From: Dichotomocladium elegans
Lineage: Eukaryota > Mucoromycota > Mucoromycetes > Mucorales > Lichtheimiaceae
Direction: 5' to 3'
Assembly: GCA_025716815.1 (NCBI GenBank)
Contig: JAIXMN010000001.1
Location: 868,001 to 932,000, forward strand
Length of the DNA: 64,000 bases
A program made the translations under genes and the position numbers. A model generated the notes under the pieces. That model did no database searches. It had not been told where the DNA came from and was given only the letters and a program-made list of their open reading frames with translations. Shown in pieces: positions 1 through 11,470 of the stretch (position 1 is the stretch's first letter; each line of letters begins with the position of its first letter).

Positions 1-1
1 T

Positions 2-1690
2 TATCTTCGGCAGGCTCACCTAACGTCAACACCGCCTGCGGACCCTGCCGTGGCGGTGGACTTGACCGGTATAGATGATCTCGAAGAGGGCGAGCTTGAG
101 CGACGAGCAGCAGCTGTGAATGAGTGGCGAAAGCAAGAAGACACTGATGGCTCGCTTCGCGTTTCACAGTGGGCTCATCAGCAGCTCCTTCTCGAATCGT
201 CAACTCAGGATGGATCTCAGGCCGATACAGAGCCATTTTCTACAACCACGTCTCTATCGTCTATGACAAGAATGCCCTCTGCAGAGGGCCATGTGAATAG
301 TAACCCTGTTGCTGCTGCTACTGCTGCCATCAGCAACGGTAGCAATAATCGATCGCTAGCCACAACCGGTGCCACTGTGCAGGAACAAGGTTTCTGTAGC
401 AATTGCAAGCAGTTGCTTACGCAACTGGACCAGCAAATAGAACAAAAGGCATACATGAAACGCGATCTAAGTGCGCTTGCCTCTGCGCTCTCGGAGGAAG
501 AACAGCTACGGTTCAGCATTGAGGAGGTCAAGGAGTCCCTGGAAGAGGACATTCGTGATGTGACAACGAATCTCTTCAAGGTGCTCAACTGCATTCTCAT
601 GGACGAGATCATGGATCGTGAAGGCCTTATCCAACTCGACCGTGAGATGGGTGGCAAGCTGGCGAACGTTTTAAAAGCGTGGGATGTGCGCGAGGAGCGG
701 CTCAAGGACATCAAGGAACAACTCGTTGATCTTGACGCGGCTGTACATCAAAGCGCGACCGAATCAGACCGCATCAATCGCCGAAGCGAAGATGCGGTCC
801 AGTCGGTCTTGCCGAACCGGCTGAGCATGATTCGACACTCATCCATCCATCATCCGAGAATCTCATCACCTGCATCGCCTCTCGTACCGCTCAGCGAAGA
901 TGACAGTCTCCAGGGCATCGCGATTGGCAATACCCGTACAGTTCGGCTGGATGGCCTCGTCTTTGACGAGTTCCAGGAACACATCAAGACGTACTCGCCG
1001 ACATCAGCGTTTCTGAAGCGAGTGACGGCAGAGGACATTGACCCTTGCCTTTTCCAGAACACAACGTCATTGTGGTGGAAGTCGCCCTGGTTCAAGCGCA
1101 AATTGACAGATGCCATTGCCAACAATCGATGTGATATCCAGACATGGAACAATAGCAATTCAGCTTTCTCCTCCTCATCGTCCTCTTCGCCTGCTACCAG
1201 CCATATCAGTGTGTCCTCTTCGGCCACCAATCAGCAACAACCGGCCGCACCACGCACAAAGTGCACATGCTGCGGCCATCTCAGAATCTGCGAGTTCCGC
1301 ATGCGGCTGCATGGTCCACCCCAGCAGAAGCCAGTGCCTTGGCTTCCGCTTGATCGATTCTGCCGCGACAGGATCGTCGCAGTCTGTGATTTCTATAGCT
1401 TCATGTCCCACCTGAGACAAGGCTACCTCCAGAATACACCTGTTCTTTATCAGTTCAAGCAGTGCCTGCACTATCGCCGGCGGATGGGTATGGCTCGTGT
1501 CGGGTCCATGGATATCTTTGATGATGACCCAAAGCTCCAGCCGTCGTCGTACCAGTCCAAACGAAGGTCTAGAAAGCGCGAAAGTCTTGTTCTGGATCAT
1601 TCCGGGAGCGGGAGCGACACGGGCAGTGTTGTGAGCGTGACTGATATTCAAGGACTTGGCGGATCAAGCCAGATTGTCATTGTCCATTAA
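2..1690 (+). CDS. SEC2: Sec2/Rabin8-type Rab guanine nucleotide exchange factor, 5' end outside window
   Basis: The frame is open from the first bases of the window, so the N-terminus is missing; the GTG at 50 is not a credible start. About 560 codons are visible and no intron is seen. Counting from position 50, residues 115-240 form a coiled coil preceded by a CSNCKQL motif, as in the Sec2 exchange domain that opens Sec4/Rab8 GTPases. Residues 305-345 carry the stretch TYSPTSAFLKRV followed by LFQNTTSLWW. A Cys-rich CTCCGHLRICEFRMRL segment near residues 400-420, followed by RIVAVCDFYSFMSHLRQGYL, matches the C-terminal region shared by Rab3IP/Rab3IL1 and fungal Sec2. The last 50 residues are Ser/Arg-rich and look disordered. 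The expected role is activating a secretory-vesicle Rab during polarised exocytosis. The family call is firm; the cargo pathway is inferred. Confidence 0.85.
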   Translation, partial: YLRQAHLTSTPPADPAVAVDLTGIDDLEEGELERRAAAVNEWRKQEDTDGSLRVSQWAHQQLLLESSTQDGSQADTEPFSTTTSLSSMTRMPSAEGHVNSNPVAAATAAISNGSNNRSLATTGATVQEQGFCSNCKQLLTQLDQQIEQKAYMKRDLSALASALSEEEQLRFSIEEVKESLEEDIRDVTTNLFKVLNCILMDEIMDREGLIQLDREMGGKLANVLKAWDVREERLKDIKEQLVDLDAAVHQSATESDRINRRSEDAVQSVLPNRLSMIRHSSIHHPRISSPASPLVPLSEDDSLQGIAIGNTRTVRLDGLVFDEFQEHIKTYSPTSAFLKRVTAEDIDPCLFQNTTSLWWKSPWFKRKLTDAIANNRCDIQTWNNSNSAFSSSSSSSPATSHISVSSSATNQQQPAAPRTKCTCCGHLRICEFRMRLHGPPQQKPVPWLPLDRFCRDRIVAVCDFYSFMSHLRQGYLQNTPVLYQFKQCLHYRRRMGMARVGSMDIFDDDPKLQPSSYQSKRRSRKRESLVLDHSGSGSDTGSVVSVTDIQGLGGSSQIVIVH

Positions 1691-2473
1691 CTATACCAAA
1701 CACACGCAGGCAAAAAACATCCTTTTTTTATTTGTTCATGCTGTTGTTATTTATCCCACTATCGTCAAAACACATACGGGCACATTCATATATACTTTCC
1801 ATCTCGTTGTTTTTGTACATCTTTCCTTCTAGATTATTATCCCAAAAAAAATTGGATGCCCCATCAGTTTCCCTTTGGGTGGGCCACAGTAATAAATCCG
1901 TCGATTTCTTGACATCGTTTGATATCACTGTGTCAATACTTTTTTTTTTTAGTAGCAGCAGAGTCCCGGCCCTCACTCCCCCCGGCCTTCGTACAATGCT
2001 GATTGCTTATTTCGCGGAGCAGCAGCCCGGATTCTGACTATGCTTAGGGGACAAGTAATTTTATTTTTAGTCAATCTTTGAAGTGAGGGAGAGGGGATAG
2101 GTAGAGTGTTTCAGATCCGCGCTACGACCAAATGTCTAGCGCATTCGTTGTGGCGAGTGCGTGTTTGCGCGTGGTGAATAGGTGTGAAAACAAAGTTCTG
2201 AGGTGCTCAGCCCCGAACACAGGCTAACGTAAAAGCGATACTTTTATTTTTTGTCTTTTGCTCTCTCTCTTTTCCTCCCCTTTCTTATTATTTCCCAAAC
2301 GGGCGGATTTCCCCCAATGTCCAGCAAAGTAACCAATGCTAATCCCGAGCAAGACATTGTAAGCAGAAGCCGCTCTTACGGCCCACCGCCTTCCATATTT
2401 CTCATGAAGCACACGATGTTATACTTTTTCTTTTTTTGGGGGGGAATATTGCTAGGTCAAGCCAGAATCGACA
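1691..2473. other. Intergenic, SEC2 3' to YPD1 5' flank
   Basis: AT-rich and homopolymer-rich sequence between two plus-strand genes. Short open frames exist, but none has a recognisable motif or convincing splice partners. An acceptor-like TTGCTAG just upstream of the YPD1 ATG could end a 5' UTR intron. Confidence 0.5.
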
Positions 2474-2715
2474 ATGAGCCCCTCAACCGACACGGAAGAA
2501 TCAGCCCCATCCGAATCAAAAGTCGTGAATCCCGAGGAGCTCATTGATATGAACACATTTGATCAATTGCTCGACATGGACGATGAAGAGGACCACGAAT
2601 TCTCATTCAGCATTGTGACGAACTATTTTGAACAAGCCGAGACAACATTCAAGGATATGGATGATTCATTGTAAGCCTTAGTATTCAATGCGCCATGGTT
2701 CGGTCTATGCCACGC

Positions 2716-2746
<31 letters not shown>

Positions 2747-3079
2747 TGTGTGTGTGCATGTGTGTGGCTTGAGAAGAACCCTACGTTTGCTAATGGTTTG
2801 GGATGTCTTACTAGCGATAAAAAGGATCTAGCAGAGCTTTCGCGACTAGGTCATTTCTTAAAAGGCAGCTCGGCAGCGATCGGGCTGAAAAAAGTGAAGG
2901 ACACTTGCGAAAAGATTCAGAACATCGGTAATCGACAGGACGACGCCGGCGCTGTGTTAGAGGAAGCCGATGCGCTCAAACGTATCAAAGATCTGCTACC
3001 GCGCGTCAAGGAAGAGTACAAGGAAGCCGAGGAATACCTAAAGAACTTTTATGAGGTTCAGGATGGCAGTGGCCGATAA
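2474..3079 (+). CDS. YPD1: Histidine-containing phosphotransfer protein Ypd1 (2 exons, 153 aa)
   Basis: Exons are 2474-2670 and 2815-3079; the 144-nt intron has GTAAGC and CTAG ends, and the joined frame gives 153 codons plus stop, close to yeast Ypd1. The phospho-acceptor motif LGHFLKGSSAAIGL lies at the start of exon 2, with the active histidine at about residue 79. The acidic N-terminus and the helices on either side fit the four-helix HPt fold. In fungi Ypd1 relays phosphate from hybrid histidine kinases to the response regulators Ssk1 and Skn7 in osmotic and oxidative stress signalling. The intron holds a long alternating purine-pyrimidine tract, reported separately. The start is the first ATG of the frame and has a purine at -3. 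Confidence 0.93.
2711..2766. repeat. 56-bp alternating pyrimidine-purine tract (CG then TG repeats) in the YPD1 intron
   Basis: The tract runs CA, then about nine CG dinucleotides, then TG repeats with one CA step, without breaking the pyrimidine-purine alternation. Such tracts are classic Z-DNA formers. It lies wholly inside the intron, between donor 2671 and acceptor 2814. Confidence 0.9.
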
Positions 3080-3415
3080 GATTTTTTTTTTCCCTCCAAC
3101 CGTCGCAGTCGTTCGTTCTGTCTTTGAATCGTTCCCCCCCACCCACGCCACTTTTGTATTGTTTCCTCGTACACCACCACCACGAACAATGTCGCAGTCG
3201 CTACTTTAACCAACCTCGTCTTTCCTTTGTTATCGTCCTCCTAACCATTAATGCCATCTTACTTCGTCAAACCCCCTTCATCCATTGGTATATAAATATA
3301 ACCTTTCTTTTGTCCGCTCACCTTCATCAACAATGTTGACCGGCTGCCAATGCAGGATTTCAAAAATAAATTTCGAAGGGAGGAAAATTATGACGCATAC
3401 AAAGTAAAATAAAAA
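3080..3415. other. YPD1 3' flank
   Basis: T- and C-rich sequence with no supportable gene, between the YPD1 stop and the left end of a Tc1-like element. Confidence 0.5.
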
Positions 3416-4979
3416 ATGTCACATAAAAATTCGCATGGATGCCCGTTAGTCAACAGAAAATATCAACCGCCTTCTTGCTATTTAACTTACCCCGGAGGTA
3501 GCTAGGTGTACTATTGCGATGACAATGGCGGAAGAGGGAAGAAAGGAAGGATCCGGAGCTGTTGAGCGTCGACGGCTGATGCGAACGACCGAAGGGTTGG
3601 AGGAAGGAACGAGGAGGGACCAATGACAAAAACCAGCGGCAGGGGCAGACAAATAAAGCACCTCGATGAAGCCATGGTAGGAGACCTGCGCGGGTGCAGC
3701 CAAACCACGGGTCCCATCCAAAGCCCATACCCTCTCCTCTCGAGGCGCTTGAGTTGGGCCGATATGGTTATCTACAGAGGATCCGGAATATTAGAAGATT
3801 GCAGATTGGAATAAGGGTAACCTATTGCCTCTTGGCAAATGACCAAAACTGCTCAATCGGGATTGAGTTCAGGCGAGTATGGTGCAAGATAAGCACATCG
3901 ATATCCTCGGCCTTATGAATGGGTGCATTATCCATTACCTTTTGTATCTTCATACTTATACATCTCATCCATCGTAGCCTTAAGGAAGCCAAGAGAATGT
4001 CCAGTTACAGCTCCCTCTACTCGCAACTTATCAGATTGACCTGCGCTCTCTCTTTTCTTGATTGGTGGCTGCGGGAGTCTCAAGCTATGTTTAATGACGC
4101 CGGATGCTGAGATTGCTCCCAAGATTGTGATTGTTTTTGGTGTTGTGACCACTGCAGGAGTTCCTTTCTTGGACCGAGCCGTGTTGCATTTCATATTAAT
4201 ATGGAATCCAGACTCATCAAGAAAAACGCAGTTTTTTCTAAAGTCGATATCGGTCCTGTCCCATCTACGCACCCAGTCAAGGCGCTCTTGGACCCTACGC
4301 AGCACGATTCCTGTCTACAGGCTAAAACCTAGCCATGTTCAATGACAAGTTGCGTTCGTTTTTCATAAATCGATGGAGCGTCGTTTTAGATACTTTCAGA
4401 CCCTTGAATCTTTGGAGCAGTTGATCCATCAGCTGCTCTAGGACAATGGGTGGATTCTCATCAACACATTCTAAAATAATGCACTTATGCCCTTCATGGA
4501 GAATACACGAACGACCCCTCGCATAAGATTTTTTAAAAGATGCTGCCGAGGTCCTTCTCGTACTGTAAGGTCCATCGTGGGCTGAAGAACATGGATTCCT
4601 AGCAGCTGATGCACTCGAGACCTTGTCAACCATCATTCTGGAAAATCTGACCTTGTCGTGGTCCGTGTACGCTGTGTACCTGCGCTTGATCCCTGCTTCT
4701 TTCATCCGAATGTCTGCATCCTTTCGCTTGGGAATGTGTGTAGTCTTAAGATCAGAGTTATCTTTGCAAGATGGGCGAAGCAGATATTCAGTGCGAGAAA
4801 AAACGGATGGCAGAGAGTACATTTCTTTCATCAACAATATAGTCCACAGGTTCAGGACAGCCACGCTCATCAACGGCATGACTTGGGCCATCTTTGTAAT
4901 AAAATCGATTGCTCATTTCAGAGTATATAAAAGAGAAAGAGTCAAAAGGAAGACATGTTTTCGTGGATGCATGTGACAT
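3416..4979 (-). mobile_element. Degenerate Tc1/mariner-like DNA transposon, copy 1
   Basis: The element is bounded by short inverted ends of the form ATGTCACAT (3416-3424) and ATGTGACAT (4971-4979), about 1.56 kb apart, a normal Tc1-like size. On the minus strand the transposase is in pieces. A helix-turn-helix part lies at 4322-4891 (IRMKEAGIKRRYTAYTDHDK and later VSKTTLHRFMKNERN). A DDE part at 3928-4305 has the first catalytic Asp in VFLDESGFHINM. The second Asp (MDNAPIH) and the Glu (IEQFW) follow near 3850-3950. Frame shifts separate the parts and disturb the Asp-Glu spacing, so it cannot encode an active enzyme. A related copy lies at 39152-40642 in the same orientation. Exact target-site duplications could not be fixed. 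Confidence 0.85.
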
Positions 4980-7607
4980 TCGATTGGTCGTCATGCGTAT
5001 CCTGGGCAAGACGCGATTTTATGTTTGTGGCCCTGCGACTTTTTGATTTTGAAAAATAGTGTCTATTTATCTGTCACTGGGTATCTCACATGTGTCTGAC
5101 ATGCATACATTTCAAATTGACGTATTTGGTGTATGACGAGTTTTTCTTAGGGGCATCTGGTCGCGAACCCAGCCCACACACGTCCCCTTTTTTTTGGTTT
5201 TGAGCACGAGGGCATGCTGGATTAGCGCAGAATCAGCGTTTTCTTATTCATGGTGGCTACAACGCCAGCTTTATTTGCCAGAAGCAATAGGAAACTTTGC
5301 CAGAAAGAGCTAGTGGCAGAGGGGGCGTCGATTTCGACGCACCACTAATGGGATTTCCCGAATACCGCGTATTTTTGGAGTCCCAAGGGCGAAAAGCAGC
5401 TACATGTTCCCACCTTCTGTTTTGCATTTGAGCTTGATAGAGCATATAGTGGTTACAGATGCCAAGGAGATGGCCTTGCAGACAATTCAACGGAGAGCAG
5501 ATCTGTACAGCATAGTCATCAGATCGCGTGAAAGAAGGAATATACTTTTACATATTGAGAACACGATGCTCATCAGCCGTATCCATCGACTTGGAAATGG
5601 CTCTATAATCGTTATACAGCCAATGATTCCCCGTCTTTGCCGGCAATGGTCCCTAGATAACTGTGGAATATAGCTCTGACTAGTATCTCCCCGCCAGTTT
5701 TGTCAAGACCACCCCAATCCTGCTCTCCGATGCACAACTTGGCAGATGGTAAGCTTTGAGGCTGGACCCTGATCATTTTCTACCCGCCCCTCCCCCACCT
5801 TTCAGACCACCCGCGGCAAGCCCACAGTGGTAGAAAAGAATGAAGTATGTATGTCTCAGGTACTAGAACTTAACGCTGCTGCCCACCATTTTTTTTCATG
5901 CGATGGATGATTGCATGAGTACCGACTTCTCAGGATGCAAATAGACAGTGCCATGTACGTATCGCTGCAGCCGCATTGCACAACGAAATGCGGAGACTGC
6001 AATGGCAGACCGGGTCGGGCTGGGATGGATGAGTTGCAATTCATTCTCCTTGACATGCCAAGCGATCACGCGCTTGTCCTGATTGCTCATCCGTCAACGA
6101 TATGAGACACGACGTCGTCGTAGTAGCAACGCCTTGTGTTCCTCTTTAGGATAAGCCGAGACGTCTGTCCAAGTGGTCTCATGCGAAAAATGCGTCTGGC
6201 GAATGCATTGAAATGCAATGGGCTATGCCACCGACTTTTGTTATCAGGGGGGCATCGGGCATCGCTGTGTGCGGCGGACGTTGGAATTTTTAGCCGTTTG
6301 AGAAATAATTTAGAAAGATAATGAAAATTTTCTGCCGCTTGCGCGGCTGAGACGTGTTGTGGATGTACGTGAATCGTATTACGTTTCGGTTTCTATGATG
6401 ATAAAAATTTATTGAATTGGTTAAGATATCCGAAGCATCATGAGGAACATCCGTTACTACGACGGTATCTGAGAAACCTATCAACACTTTTGTGGTCCCT
6501 CCTGAGAACATGGCAGAAAATTGGCCTTTGGTCACGTGACCTGATTCTTTTTAGTGTCGCACTAGCGTTCGCTGAGCAATTGAATGAAATACCGGTAGTA
6601 CCTAGCTATCTTCACCACCCAATGTCAACAGACATCACCTCCTTTTTTTTTTGTGAGGATTATGGATATCCCTTTCTATCCGCTTTCACCGCATCCATTG
6701 TCCGTTCTTTACATACTATTTGCATAATTGCATTTCACGCATAGCTATCCCTGCAAGTGCGGAAACATTCGCAAGGGTCTCTGGACAAAGACTAACTTAA
6801 TAGCCCGGCTTTATTCAAGGTACTCTGATCCGACGCAAAATATTTTACTTTGTAATAAAAACAGACATTAAAGAATGTTTTGCTTGGAGAGGTCGATGAT
6901 GACGCCATCCCAAGATGGGATAGCGTCAGCCGTTCGGTTTAAGGTACGCGCCATGATTTGGGGAGCAGGATCAATCCATAAAAAGCCGTCTTCCTCCCGA
7001 TATGGATAAGAAAATTTCTTTGGTTGATCGTCGACCCATGTGCCCCTACCAGATTGCATCCATGGATCGGCAGAGGATCTCCGTTTTGGATCACTTGGGG
7101 CGCTACATATTCCAACGCGTGAGCTAAGCTGCATCATGAACGGAATGTGTGTCTCTCAAACAGTCTGTATCTTATATAGCTAGTTTGCTGCTGCTCACAA
7201 AAGGCGGAGGGGGGAGGGGGGGTTTTGGGAACAATCAACCTGAAAGGATAGGTCATGTAACATATGTGTGTGTCTCACTGTCTTATGAGTCTGACGTTTT
7301 CTTTCATCAGAGTACCCTTTTCTCGCGCAGAGCAATGCATACATAGCAGCAATCGTGACCAGATATGACACAGGGAGGGGGAGAAAAACAAGCAGATCGA
7401 ATATGATGCGCTTCCTCATCGCGGTAATATGTCTGCGTAAAACATGTCTTTCGAACCTGCGATCTCAGAACCAACCAGAGTGCAATTTTTGCTTGTGGGT
7501 ATTTAAAAAAAAGCGAGCAACTTTTTCTACCAAATGGTCCTTTATTTCGACAATCACAAACTGCAAATTAGCCAGGTCGGTCCTGTGAATGAGTGATTCG
7601 GTCTCGA
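4980..7607. other. 2.6-kb gene-poor region
   Basis: No gene can be supported here. The most protein-like frame is minus 6868-7137 (89 codons, real ATG at 7137, contains WVDDQPKKFSYPYREEDGFL), which matches no family I recognise and could be an exon or relic. A tRNA-Ser-like stretch near 6160-6260 is reported separately. The rest is AT-rich sequence with homopolymers. Confidence 0.45.
6160..6260 (+). pseudogene. tRNA-Ser-like relic
   Basis: GTCCAAGTGGT resembles the D-arm/A-box of eukaryotic tRNA-Ser. It is followed, after extra bases, by GGCGAATGCATTGAAATGCA and GGGCTATGCC, which parallel the anticodon arm (UGA-like loop) and long variable arm of tRNA-Ser. The T-arm with its GGTTCGA box is not recognisable and the D-arm region carries an insertion, so it would not fold as a working tRNA. 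Chance resemblance is possible. Confidence 0.25.
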
Positions 7608-10600
7608 CTAAACACCGATATCCTCTCTCATGAACGCATCCGAGGATGGTTCGCGACCCAGGAAATCCACTAACAGCTCCATACCATCTCTACAGCAGCA
7701 GGGTGATTAGCGAGTGCATGTGGCTCTGGAATCCTCCTCCCTTTCTCTAACTTACTTGCTGCTGCCCTTTTCCAAGATACATTTCCGGTAAGCGTAGCCA
7801 GTCTCCGAGGACAATGTGTCAGATTCGAATTTAGTGTAGAACATGTCGCTTGAGAACACTTTGGACCACATGTAGCCGTAATATCCAGCATCATAACCAC
7901 CCATCAAATGCCCAAACGAAGCCTGGCCGCATGATCCCTGCATATCATTCCGAGGCATGTCAGTGAAATGTCATAGGGAGCAAAGCCACAAGGTTATCAT
8001 AGATTACCTCTGGTGCTTTGACAAGCGAGATCTTTTCACGGAGATCGTTGTAGAGCTTGGTGGTATCCAAGTTTTCGTCTAGTAAAAAAAAAGAGCAACA
8101 CGTTGCTGAGTATATACGGAAAAAAGGACCACACCGAGAGACAAGGACTCATTTCATTTGTTACCTTCCGAAGTGTGGATCTCAACATCAAAGATACCGA
8201 AAAAGAGCTGTCGTAAATTGAATATGGCAGCAAGTACATTCTTGGACTTAATGATACGATCGATAATCTCATCAGAGATGGGTTCGCCCGTCTCATAGTG
8301 AGCGGACAGATATTTGAGGGACTGGCGGTCAAAGCACCAGTTCTCCAACATCTAGATGTTGTGCTTGAGCGTTGGGTGTAATACAGCAATAATGCTATAC
8401 TTTTTCTTTCATACCTGAGAAGGCGCCTCGACAAAGTCGCCTTCCACAGAAGTGCCATGGAATCTAGCATACTTTGTGCGACTGCACAAATGATGCATGA
8501 CGTGACCCTAAAAACGTACAATGGGTAAAAAAGAAAACCAGCATTCGCATCTAACATCACGCCCAATGAATATCGCAATTACCAATTCATGGAACAAGGT
8601 AACCACTTCTTCGTGCTTCAGAAGCGAAGGCTTATTAGGTGTTCTATATATATCATTTCGTAAACATTTTTATCAGACTCAATGAAAGGATTTACTTACG
8701 GCTTTGAGAAATTAGCGACCATAGCAGCAATAGGGGCTACGCGCTTGTTGTCCTCACCAATGTAAGATGCCTGCAAGGGAAAGCAAGCCGCATGTGGATC
8801 TACCATCGGTATAGGATCTCTTCTGGTTAAAAATAATATCTCCTTTTCGCGTCTCCTACCCATTCCACACACATTTGTTATCGCGAGGGAAGAGATCAAG
8901 ATACATGTAACCGGAGAAGCTCTTATCCTCCACTGCATCCCAGCATTCGAAAAGCTGGACATCAGGGTGCCACACAACGGCCTTGTCAGTCGGTACTTTT
9001 ACAAACTTGAGACCGAGCACGCGCTCATAGATCTCCAACATCTCTGCAAACGCCGGGCTGTGTCAGTGGCGACGTTGTATATATCCTATAATCGCATCAG
9101 CTTACTTTGAACGGTAGGCTCGAGGCTAAAGTACTTTCGGATCTCCTCCTGGTCTACAGAATATTCTTTTTCAAGCAAGATGCGCTCATAATAACCAGTA
9201 TCCCACGCATTCACCGCGCCATCGAACGCTTCACCGCGTTGTTCTATTTGAAAAAGAAGTGAGTACCAGCCGATTCTCTATTGCTTTCTTGGCGGTGTCC
9301 ATTCCAACCTTTCTCTTCCTAAATAAATCACCAAGAAAAGCGGGCAATATTAGCATTTGATAGAATATTTCCTGTTATAGTAAAAAATACCTTCTTAAGC
9401 TGCTTCAAAGTCTCGATATCTTTCAAACCGGGTTGATGGAGTTTGGTCGCCAAGTCATTCAAAAACTACAGAATATTGGTTAGCGAAATAGGACCAATAA
9501 CTAGATTCATCCAATTTGATCTCGTACGTTGCGCACGGCCTCTACGGTCTTGGCCATCTTCACCTCGAGAACAAAATCGGCATGTGTAGGATAGCCCAAG
9601 ATCTAGAGCGGTTTAAGTGGGTGAGCGAGGCCGACCATGGCTAAGCAGAGATAGGGTTTACCTTGGCGCACTTTCGGCGAAGTCTCAAAGCCTTTTAGGA
9701 GGATGATTAGTTATTATAACATGAGTATCCGTTTTAATTCACACAACCGACCTCCTCAAGCAAAACGATGTTTTCGCGATTGCGTGACTCGAAGGCCGTT
9801 GAATGAGCTTTGCGTGTATTCTCATTTTTGCAAAGCTTCAGCACTAGAAAAAATGATCATGTTTAGAAGAGGAATCACGGTATCTGTTCATTTCCATACC
9901 TGACCGAACATCTATAAAACACATGCGGGCAAGAGTGATGAATAACATGGGCTCTATTTCGGGGAAGAAAAATCGAGCCTACCTGGATACCTGGTTGAAG
10001 GCGGAAATCGGTGAGCCATCTAGGTTTATATAATACAGATTTACCTGTGGGAACTTACTTCATCGTCAGGACGTATTTTGTAACGCCATCCACTTCCTTG
10101 GTCTTCAGTCCGCCTTTGTCGAATAGAGAGAAAAAAAGAAAGTTTATCATCAGGTCGCGAGTCATTGTGGTATTCTAGATAGTTACCTAAAAAGTCATCG
10201 TCCATTCCTTCGAGTTCTTCCTAATGGATCGATATAATCTGTTAAAAAATAAAGACAGTGTGATTGTCTCATGTGGATATTCCATCTCACCTTAGTGAAG
10301 AGGATTGCTGGACAGAAAAAGATCCATGTGAATTTAGCGTAGGACATAGTAAGCCGCTGCTGCCGCTGCTGCCGCTGCCGCCGCCTTCCCTCAATATGCT
10401 ACTGCTACACTTACTGCTGTTCTCATTGCTCCAGTTCTTTGTGTACTCGATAGTAGTTTGACTCAACTGCTTGCGAAGCTCCTTAAATTCATTGCGTTTT
10501 TCCTCGGGCAGGTGGAGACCGTTTCGGCGGAAGCTGCGCTCCATTTTGGTAAGCATCCTAGCTTCCTCGTGGCCCAAGGTGCTAAGGTCAGTCTTGTCGA

Positions 10601-10993
10601 TCAAGCCCTGAATAACGACGTATAGATCGTGGCGCATCGTTTGCTCAATGCTGAACTCCTCATACTTCTTTTCCGCCTCGACAGAAGCGTCGCGGACAGC
10701 TTCATCAGGTGAAATTTGGTGGAGGGATGTCACAAGCTGAATTTTGCCTAAGGGGCCAAAAGGTGTTGATGGGTTTGTTTGCTTAAATGAGGACTTCCCT
10801 ATCTACCATAAAATTCGTTTTCAAGGCGGGCAAGGGGAGGTACAATATTCTCAAAGGTCTGCTCCTCGGGTTTGAGGGCGGCGATCAAGTTGTTGACGCG
10901 AAGCTCTTCATCAATAATGTTTTGGGTGATCTGGGTGACCTTGGCGGCATCGATGCTAAAGTCGAGCGAGGGTGGCGGGGCAATTTGAGTCAT
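7608..10993 (-). CDS. PRD1: M3-family thimet oligopeptidase/saccharolysin, 21 exons, 670 aa
   Basis: Exons on the minus strand: 10807-10993, 10415-10747, 10291-10307, 10187-10220, 10059-10113, 9983-9990, 9900-9911, 9752-9843, 9662-9691, 9528-9602, 9391-9465, 9309-9318, 9106-9243, 8873-9043, 8700-8799, 8583-8643, 8415-8507, 8165-8351, 8008-8078, 7756-7937, 7608-7689. Every junction keeps frame and the total is 671 codons with stop, the usual family length. The zinc motif HELGH (about residues 464-468) is cut by an intron after HEL; the third ligand is the Glu of DFVEAPSQ. Family landmarks include [34 protein letters not shown] and a C-terminal [12 protein letters not shown]. The expected job is endopeptidase clean-up of peptides in cytosol or mitochondria. 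Several exons are only 8-17 nt. A 52-nt form of the 10-nt exon (9267-9318) would also stay in frame. Confidence 0.93.
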
Positions 10994-11470
10994 GGCGTGG
11001 ATGGTAAGAAGAAGAAGAAGAGCTGGGAAAGGGGAAGGGGAGGGGTTGACGCGTCTTCTGTTATTCGAAATCCCCGCTTGTCAAGCGCCGTGGGAAACGA
11101 GACCGAAGCTGCGACCTACGGTGCAAGGCAGCGCCGTGGCCGATTGCAGCAGCGCGAGGCGGTAACATATGTAGCTGAGGTGCATCGCACATGCTGAACG
11201 GATACAAATATACATTTAAAGAAGAAACTGCCTCTTTAAGAGAAATTTTGGTGCAGCTGCATTACTGTACGTACAGTACACTGGTATCGAAACCCAGAAC
11301 GCATTAGGCGATGAATACACATAGGGAGGATATTCGCCACTTGGATTACGTACAACTGCAAACGAAACTATCTCACATCACCATTGTTGTCTACAAATGC
11401 ATCGCAGAGTACTGTATTCTACTGGACAGTCGCAGATGTCATATCATGTTCCGTCTACTGAGATAAATGG
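10994..11470. other. Intergenic, upstream of the M3 peptidase
   Basis: This holds the promoter side of the M3 peptidase and the 3' flank of the VC0807-like gene. A plus-strand open frame across 10787-11197 overlaps the peptidase start antisense and has no recognisable motif. Confidence 0.5.

Noticed and set aside
1110..1651. Additional frames on both strands across the SEC2 gene
   Set aside because: Shadows of the coding strand with no motifs.
3450..3814. Small open frames at the left end of Tc1-like copy 1
   Set aside because: They sit in the non-coding end of the element and recur in copy 2 without frame conservation.
9267..9318. A 52-nt version of the 10-nt exon in the M3 peptidase
   Set aside because: Also in frame, but it inserts residues ([13 protein letters not shown]) with no counterpart in the family; kept as a noted alternative.
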